A DNA stretch of 62,484 bases from Gilliamella intestini (GTDB lineage Bacteria > Pseudomonadota > Gammaproteobacteria > Enterobacterales > Orbaceae): the NCBI RefSeq assembly GCF_900094935.1, contig NZ_FMBA01000002.1:1-62484 (forward strand). Direction: 5' to 3'. Below the pieces are notes generated by a model. It worked only from the letters and a program-made list of their open reading frames with translations, searched no databases and was not told the DNA's origin. Made by a program: the position numbers and the translations under genes. Positions 55,942-62,484 of the stretch are shown here, one piece after another. Within the stretch, counting starts at the first letter, position 1; every line of letters starts with the position of its first letter.

Positions 55942-57675
55942 CTAAATTAATTCCCCATCATCTTTATTATCCATATGTTCCCTACTTTGAACTAATTTAA
56001 CCGCAAAATAAAGGTCATAGGCAAACTCAATATGCTCATCATCAAGCTTTATATTCATTTGTTTAAACCAGTTTTTAAGCGTTTTTCGACGACCTGATAA
56101 AATTAAAATAATGTTTCTTACTTTTAAAGACCTCACTAACTCATCGATCCCCGACAACACACTAACATCTTTGTAGGTAAAACAAGCAATCGCATCAACT
56201 ATTACATAGTTTATTGGCTCATCAGCCTCATCAATATAACTAATGATTCTTCGCTTAAAATAGGCAATATTAAAATAGGTCAGCGGAGAGTTGAATCGAT
56301 AAATCATAGTATTACTGAGCGGTTTTACATCTTGACCGAGTGAATGAATTCGACCACTTGCATCAACACCTAGCAGCTGATCTTTCGGTCTAAAAACCCG
56401 TCGTAAAAATAAAAATAGCCCAAGTAACACAGCTAGCGCCATGCCGGGAATAATTCCAATAACTAATACTGAAACAAGTGTTGTTAAGCTTAAATAAAAT
56501 GCATCTCGATCAAATTTAAAAAAGCGAATGATTGTTTGAAAATTAATTAATGAAATTGAAGAATAAATTAAAATCACCCCTAATACACAAGTTGGAATAT
56601 ACTGCAAAGGGGAAAGCAAGAACATTACCACAAAACCGATTAAGATTGCGGCAATAATTGAAACTAGTTGCGTTTTACCCCCATTGGCATCATTGACAGC
56701 TGTTCTTGATGATGTACCACTAACTACAAAACCTTGTGATAGCCCTGCTGCAATATTAGCGATACCTAACGCCTTAAATTCGACATCGGCATTGGTTTCA
56801 TAGTTATTTTTAGAGGCAAAACTGCGTACAGTTATCATCATACTAACAAAACAGATGATAGCGATATTAAGCGAAGGAACAACTAAATCACGCATTAAAC
56901 CTTTATCAAAATCAAGCCATGATTCGGCAGGAATAAAATCACTGCTCACATTACCTATAATACGAATATTAAAATGATCAAAATTAAACAACCATGAAAA
57001 TATCGTCATCACAATAACAGCTAGCAGTGGCCCAGGATATTGTGGTCTTAATCGCTTTAAACCGACTAAAATCAGCAAAGTAAAAAATGAAACTAGTGCT
57101 GTTGCTATATGTATTTGGGGTATTTTAAATGGAAAATAAACAATTCGCTCAATCAAATAGGAATAATCATAACCAAACCCGAGTGTTTTAGCTAATTGAT
57201 CAACCATAATAGTAATTGAAATACCATTAAGCAAACCAATTAAAATAGGTTGACTAAGTAAATCAGCCAACGCACCTAGATGCAACTTTCCGGCAATGAT
57301 ACACCAAATACCTATCATAATTGTTAATATAATAACCAATTGCCAACGCAATACGGGATCATTAGCCGCTAACGGAAACACAACAGCAGCAACCACTGCA
57401 CAAGTTGCTGTATCAGGCCCAACAATTAGTTGTCTAGAAGAGCCAAAAAGCGCATATACAATTAAAGGTAAAATAGTTGAATACAGCCCTGCTATTGCGC
57501 CAACTCCTGTCAATTCAGCATAAGCAATGGACACAGGTAACGAAACAGCAGCAACCGATAAGCCCGCTTTAAGGTCAAAAGTAAAATATTCTCGTTTATA
57601 TCGTAATAAACTGCCTAACCCTGGCATCCACGAAGTTATTTTTTGAAAAAAAGTACTATATAAAAACCTGCCCAT
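55942..57675 (-). CDS. SulP-family anion permease with STAS domain
   Basis: The 577-residue inner-membrane protein has a SulP transporter core (about 25-430) with the N-terminal LKAGLSVAAVSLPVSIAYAELTGV signature, and a cytoplasmic STAS domain from about 460 to 560 (FNSPLTYFNIAYFKRRI ... YVIVDAIACFTYKDVSVL). SulP members carry sulfate, bicarbonate or dicarboxylates (DauA in E. coli). Substrate cannot be assigned from sequence. It follows pmbA by 5 bases, with AGGGAAAT upstream, so is cotranscribed with it. Confidence 0.88.
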   Translation of the reverse strand: MGRFLYSTFFQKITSWMPGLGSLLRYKREYFTFDLKAGLSVAAVSLPVSIAYAELTGVGAIAGLYSTILPLIVYALFGSSRQLIVGPDTATCAVVAAVVFPLAANDPVLRWQLVIILTIMIGIWCIIAGKLHLGALADLLSQPILIGLLNGISITIMVDQLAKTLGFGYDYSYLIERIVYFPFKIPQIHIATALVSFFTLLILVGLKRLRPQYPGPLLAVIVMTIFSWLFNFDHFNIRIIGNVSSDFIPAESWLDFDKGLMRDLVVPSLNIAIICFVSMMITVRSFASKNNYETNADVEFKALGIANIAAGLSQGFVVSGTSSRTAVNDANGGKTQLVSIIAAILIGFVVMFLLSPLQYIPTCVLGVILIYSSISLINFQTIIRFFKFDRDAFYLSLTTLVSVLVIGIIPGMALAVLLGLFLFLRRVFRPKDQLLGVDASGRIHSLGQDVKPLSNTMIYRFNSPLTYFNIAYFKRRIISYIDEADEPINYVIVDAIACFTYKDVSVLSGIDELVRSLKVRNIILILSGRRKTLKNWFKQMNIKLDDEHIEFAYDLYFAVKLVQSREHMDNKDDGELI

Positions 57676-57680
57676 ACTGC

Positions 57681-59033
57681 TTATTTCCCTGCTATACTCA
57701 TATTATCAATCAAAATTGAACCACATTGAATACTGGTTCTTGTTTCAAGATCATTACCTATTGCGACAATATTTTTATACATGTCTTGCAAATTACCGGC
57801 AATAGTAATTTCATTAACTGGATATTGAATTTTTCCATTTTCAACCCAAAAGCCAGTAGCCCCACGTGAATAATCACCCGTCACACTATTAACACCTTGC
57901 CCCATCAACGAAGTCACCAAAATGCCTTTATCGAGTTTTTTAAGCATATCATCAAAACTTATATTATTTTGGCTTGGCGATACAAACCAATTGTGAATAC
58001 CACCGGCATGGCCTGTTGATGTTAAGCCCAATTTACGTGCAGAATAATTGCCTAACAAATAAGTTTGCAGCACACCTTGCTCAACAATATTACGCTGAAC
58101 GGTTTTGGTGCCCTCACTATCAAAAGGCGAAGAACCCACCCCTTTTAGAATATAAGGATCTTCATAAATGGTAAACCAGTTTGGAAAAATAGTTTGTCCA
58201 ATGCTGTCTAATAAAAATGAGGATTTACGATAAATAGCACCACCACTTATAGCGCCTACTAAATGCCGAATAAGCCCAACAGCAACTTCAGCACTAAATA
58301 GCACAGGAGCTTGCATTGTTGCAATTTGCTTCGCTCCCAAATGAGAAATTGCCCTATCTGCTGCCTCAATGCCAACTGTTTCAGCTGGTTTTAATTCATT
58401 AAAATCGCGTGATGAGCTATATGCATAATTGCTTTCCATTTGCCCTGTTTGCTCAGCAATAACTGAACATGAAAGTGAATGAGAGCTTGCGCAATAACCT
58501 TGTAGCATTCCTAAACTATTACCATAAACATAAACGCCATAGCGACTACTAAAATAACCGCCATCGCTATTGACTAATTTTGAATGATTTAGCGCAGCTA
58601 GCTCAGCCTGTTTTGCTTGCTCAATAGCATTATCGACATTCAAATCACTAGGATAAAATAGATCTAAATCAGGCGGATCAAATGCCATTTGGCTTATATC
58701 GCCCAAACCAGAGCAAGGATCGGGTGATGTATATTGCATAATATTAATAGCCATATCTATCGTCTGTAAAATAGCCTGAGGTGATAAGTCATTAGTTGAT
58801 GCACTACCTTTACGTTGATTTTGATAGACCGTAATAGATAACGCACCATCACTATTAAATTCAACATTCTCGGTTTCGCCCATGCGTGTGCTAACATTAA
58901 TACCTGTTGACTTATTAATCGACACCTCAACTTCATCAACACGTGACTTTGCTTGCTTTATAGCGTTATCAACAATTGCCGATAAATTTTCTTTTTGATT
59001 TATTGCTTCTTTTTTAATTTGTTCAATACTCAT
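57681..59033 (-). CDS. pmbA: Metalloprotease subunit PmbA/TldE
   Basis: The 450-residue protein is the TldE/PmbA subunit that combines with TldD to degrade flexible peptides and mature some modified peptides and antitoxins. Family segments are STRMGETENVEFNSDGALSITVY near 49-71 and GSSPFDSEGTKTVQRNIVEQGVLQTYLLGNYSARKLG near 298-334. PmbA lacks the metal-binding HEXXXH motif, which is in TldD; tldD is not in this window. It is divergent from darP, as in E. coli. Confidence 0.95.
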   Translation of the reverse strand: MSIEQIKKEAINQKENLSAIVDNAIKQAKSRVDEVEVSINKSTGINVSTRMGETENVEFNSDGALSITVYQNQRKGSASTNDLSPQAILQTIDMAINIMQYTSPDPCSGLGDISQMAFDPPDLDLFYPSDLNVDNAIEQAKQAELAALNHSKLVNSDGGYFSSRYGVYVYGNSLGMLQGYCASSHSLSCSVIAEQTGQMESNYAYSSSRDFNELKPAETVGIEAADRAISHLGAKQIATMQAPVLFSAEVAVGLIRHLVGAISGGAIYRKSSFLLDSIGQTIFPNWFTIYEDPYILKGVGSSPFDSEGTKTVQRNIVEQGVLQTYLLGNYSARKLGLTSTGHAGGIHNWFVSPSQNNISFDDMLKKLDKGILVTSLMGQGVNSVTGDYSRGATGFWVENGKIQYPVNEITIAGNLQDMYKNIVAIGNDLETRTSIQCGSILIDNMSIAGK

Positions 59034-59110
59034 CTTATTATTTTCTACAATTATGCTAGTGATACGTTATAATATGCCAGAATTAAATATTAGTTAACAA
59101 AAGAAATAAC

Positions 59111-59647
59111 ATGAATCACAATCAAGAGACAATCCTAGAACCCAACTTCTCTATTGACATTGAAGATGATGAAATTATCTATGTCAGTAAAAGTGAAATC
59201 AAACGCGATGCCGAAGCCCTAAAAAAATTAGGTATCGAACTTGTCAAGTTGAGCAAAAACGAACTTGAAAAAATTCCTCTTGATGAAGATCTTATTTATG
59301 CAATTGGGCTTGCTCAGAAAATAAAAAAAGAAGGGTACCGCAGGCAAATTCAATATATTGGCAAATTACTACGCAATAGAGATATCGATCCTATTAGCCA
59401 AGCGCTTGATAAACTCAAAAATCGCCACAATCAACAAATTGCCCTATTTCATAAACTCGAAAAGCTACGCGACGATCTGATTACAACAGGCGATGCGGAA
59501 ACCATTATCGGCTTATATCCAACAGCTGATCGCCAGCAACTGCGCACTTTAGCTAGACAAGCTAAAAAAGAGCAAGATGCTAATAAACCTGCAAAAGCGG
59601 CAAAACAAATTTTTCAATATTTAAAAGAATTGAGCGACACTGAATAA
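59111..59647 (+). CDS. darP: Ribosome-associated protein DarP (YjgA, DUF615)
   Basis: The 178-residue protein belongs to the DUF615 family. Characteristic are [25 protein letters not shown] near 25-49, an [15 protein letters not shown] basic block near 77-91 and the C-terminal [12 protein letters not shown]. In E. coli it associates with 50S precursors and aids late ribosome assembly. The divergent pmbA-yjgA pair is conserved in enterics. The ribosome-binding site is weak. Confidence 0.93.
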   Translation: MNHNQETILEPNFSIDIEDDEIIYVSKSEIKRDAEALKKLGIELVKLSKNELEKIPLDEDLIYAIGLAQKIKKEGYRRQIQYIGKLLRNRDIDPISQALDKLKNRHNQQIALFHKLEKLRDDLITTGDAETIIGLYPTADRQQLRTLARQAKKEQDANKPAKAAKQIFQYLKELSDTE

Positions 59648-59708
59648 TCTTTATAATGTGCGCTTATTATTCACAAACACTATATAAACTTAGATAGAGG
59701 ATACAAAA

Positions 59709-60239
59709 ATGGGACTTTTAAATGTACCAGCAGGTAAACAATTACCAGATGATATTTACGTTGTGATTGAAATTCCAGCTAATGCTGATCCAATTAAATA
59801 TGAAGTTGATAAAGACACTGGCGCTGTATTTGTTGACCGTTTTATGGCAACAGCAATGTTTTACCCATGTAACTATGGTTATATAAATCACACATTATCA
59901 TTAGATGGCGATCCTGTTGATGTATTAGTTCCTACGCCATACCCATTACAACCAGGTTCTGTTATTCGCTGTCGCCCAGTTGGTGTATTAAAAATGACAG
60001 ACGAAGCAGGACAAGATGCAAAACTTGTTGCTGTACCTCACAGCAAACTATCAAAAGAATATGATCATATTAAAGACGTTGATGATTTACCTGAATTGCT
60101 CAAATCACAAATTAAACACTTTTTTGAACAATACAAAGCGTTAGAAAAAGGTAAATGGGTGAAAGTTGACGGCTGGGATAATGTTGATGCAGCTCGTAAA
60201 GAAATAATCGAATCATTTGAACGAGCTAAAAACAAATAA
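59709..60239 (+). CDS. ppa: Inorganic pyrophosphatase
   Basis: The 176-residue family I soluble enzyme hydrolyses pyrophosphate. Metal-binding aspartates lie in the DGDPVDVLV signature near 66-74, and further active-site residues in [16 protein letters not shown] and [12 protein letters not shown]. Length equals the E. coli enzyme. It has GAGGATAC before the ATG and a clear terminator after it. Confidence 0.97.
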   Translation: MGLLNVPAGKQLPDDIYVVIEIPANADPIKYEVDKDTGAVFVDRFMATAMFYPCNYGYINHTLSLDGDPVDVLVPTPYPLQPGSVIRCRPVGVLKMTDEAGQDAKLVAVPHSKLSKEYDHIKDVDDLPELLKSQIKHFFEQYKALEKGKWVKVDGWDNVDAARKEIIESFERAKNK

Positions 60240-60263
60240 AATTGAGTTATAAAAAATAGTTGT

Positions 60264-60296
60264 AAAAAACCATAAAATAATATTTTATGGTTTTTT
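60264..60296 (+). terminator. Terminator of ppa
   Basis: A perfect 15-bp inverted repeat with a 3-base loop (core CCATAAAAT / ATTTTATGG) ends in a run of 7 T. It begins 25 bases after the ppa stop codon. Confidence 0.85.
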
Positions 60297-60430
60297 TATA
60301 AATGCACAAATATTTAACCCCATCCACCTTACAAAAGTTGACTTTTATCAATTAATAATTAGTTATTTTAATAACTCCATAAAAACTTCATTTATAAATA
60401 AAAAATTACAATTAATTTCTTGCTTTCGAT

Positions 60431-60436
60431 TATAAT
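60431..60436 (+). promoter_or_regulatory. Candidate -10 box of the cold-shock gene
   Basis: TATAAT lies 171 bases upstream of the csp start codon in an AT-rich context. No strong -35 hexamer is visible. It is the best promoter match in the region. Confidence 0.45.
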
Positions 60437-60478
60437 TTGTGCGGTAATAGTAAAGGGTAAATAACAAAGTCTGAAATT

Positions 60479-60577
60479 ATGAAAACAATTTACTCTGTTA
60501 ATTTAGTTTTAAGTATTATTACAGTGTTAATTCATAATCAATACAATGTTCAAGCCCATACGAGCCCAAAAGGCTAA
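60479..60577 (+). CDS. Possible 32-residue leader ORF upstream of csp
   Basis: An ATG frame encodes 32 residues with a hydrophobic core (NLVLSIITVLI) and stops 29 bases before csp. It has no good ribosome-binding site. It could be a leader peptide, a tiny secreted product or chance. Confidence 0.2.
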   Translation: MKTIYSVNLVLSIITVLIHNQYNVQAHTSPKG

Positions 60578-60606
60578 TTATTAATTATTGTTAGGATGTC
60601 TAGTAA

Positions 60607-60816
60607 ATGAATAAGAAAACAGGCCAAGTAAAATGGTTTAATGAAAGCAAAGGTTTCGGTTTTATTACCCCTGCGGATGGAAGTAAAGATGTATTTGTTC
60701 ATTTTTCTGCTATTTCAGGAGATGGTTTTAAAACCTTAGCTGAAGGACAACAAGTTGAGTTTGCTATCCAAGATAGTCCTCGTGGACCAGCTGCAGCTGA
60801 AGTTGTTGTTATTTAA
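60607..60816 (+). CDS. cspE: Cold-shock-like protein, CspC/CspE type
   Basis: The 69-residue single cold-shock domain binds single-stranded RNA and DNA. RNP1 is KGFGFI and RNP2 is VFVHF; the [17 protein letters not shown] and [17 protein letters not shown] blocks closely match E. coli CspC and CspE. Those two cannot be separated here, so the symbol is provisional. CspC/E-type proteins act as antiterminators and mRNA stabilisers. AGGATG lies upstream, and the leader is long. Confidence 0.93.
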   Translation: MNKKTGQVKWFNESKGFGFITPADGSKDVFVHFSAISGDGFKTLAEGQQVEFAIQDSPRGPAAAEVVVI

Positions 60817-60848
60817 TTAAACTTAATATTTTATTTCCATAATATAGC

Positions 60849-60879
60849 AAAACACTCACTCAAAAAGTGGGTGTTTTTA
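60849..60879 (+). terminator. Terminator of the cold-shock gene
   Basis: AAAACACTCACT pairs with AGTGGGTGTTTT, with one wobble and a 5-base loop, followed by T. It begins 32 bases after the csp stop. Confidence 0.85.
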
Positions 60880-60919
60880 TTTATAAAGCCTAAAAACAAC
60901 TTTTTTAAAGTGTATCATA

Positions 60920-60949
60920 AAAAAGCGACCCGTAAGCCGCCTTTTTAAC
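60920..60949 (-). terminator. Terminator of gapA
   Basis: On the minus strand AAAGGCGGC and GGTCGCTTTTTT can pair with one bulged base and one wobble, ending in a T run, about 18 bases after the gapA stop. It converges with the csp terminator. Confidence 0.65.
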
Positions 60950-60966
60950 AACACTATAAAAATTAA

Positions 60967-62484
<1,518 letters not shown>

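Larger units (their letters stand above)
60240..60606 (+). other. ppa-csp intergenic region with long csp leader
   Basis: After the ppa terminator the spacer is AT-rich with no gene on either strand except a 32-codon frame in the csp leader (listed separately). A TATAAT at 60431-60436 would start transcription near 60443 and leave about 160 bases of untranslated leader, typical for CspA-family mRNAs. No cold-box sequence was confirmed. Confidence 0.5.

Overview
The window is about 62 kb of AT-rich bacterial chromosome from a gammaproteobacterium. Enterobacterial gene blocks are recognisable with rearrangements: rplM-rpsI, yfhM-pbpC-ndk, lptM-lysA-dapF-DUF484-xerC-yigB next to uvrD and cyaY, holD-rimI, yihI-hemN, rpoZ-spoT-recG, and a complete ula (ascorbate) divergon. 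The low G+C content, the many AAA/AAT codons and the mixture of Enterobacterales-like and Pasteurellales-like features would suit an insect-gut Orbaceae such as Gilliamella. That taxonomic placement is an inference; the sequence itself shows only gammaproteobacterial gene content. No rRNA, tRNA, CRISPR array, intact insertion sequence or prophage was found.

Layout. 1-1.66 kb: an unrecognised 3' gene end, a non-coding stretch with three hairpins, then rpsI and rplM. 1.76-4.15 kb: yrbL converges on a PmrA/PmrB (BasR/BasS) two-component pair, with overlapping gene ends. 4.4-13.9 kb: a five-gene minus-strand operon encoding a YjfI-like protein, a PspA-like coiled coil (YjfJ), a YqiJ-like OB-fold membrane protein, a long YqiK-like flotillin and a 1653-residue DUF3686-type ATPase. 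This is the most interesting part of the window. 14-16.2 kb: a polar amino-acid ABC importer without an adjacent ATPase. 16.4-24.4 kb: ndk, pbpC and the bacterial alpha-2-macroglobulin yfhM. 25.2-27.2 kb: a queuosine cluster (queF-queC-yhhQ) behind a preQ1-I riboswitch; its QueF is the short Bacillus-type enzyme. 27.3-36.7 kb: yqjC, coaA, yihI, a small membrane ORF, hemN (with a run of 11 G), an unknown membrane protein, rsmC, holD, rimI, thiamine pyrophosphokinase, two unknown secreted proteins and cyaY. 36.7-44.1 kb: uvrD, yigB, xerC, DUF484, dapF, lysA and lptM. 44.2-51.2 kb: the ascorbate PTS/catabolic operon ulaA-B(fused)-C-F-D-E, divergent from ulaR-ulaG, with a perfect CRP site between. 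51.2-62.5 kb: recG, spoT, rpoZ, a SulP permease, pmbA, darP, ppa, a cold-shock gene and gapA.

How the genes work together. The operon at 4.4-13.9 kb joins homologues of genes that lie in two separate E. coli clusters (yjfIJ and yqiJK) and adds a giant AAA ATPase, suggesting one membrane-maintenance machine. A perfect 12-bp inverted repeat sits between its predicted promoter and first gene, and the first protein has an N-terminal extension that looks like a small basic DNA-binding domain. The ula divergon supplies import and phosphorylation (EIIC-EIIB fusion and EIIA), lactone opening (UlaG), decarboxylation (UlaD) and two epimerases (UlaE, UlaF) that deliver xylulose-5-phosphate, under UlaR and CRP control. 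Terminator-like hairpins punctuate most convergent junctions.
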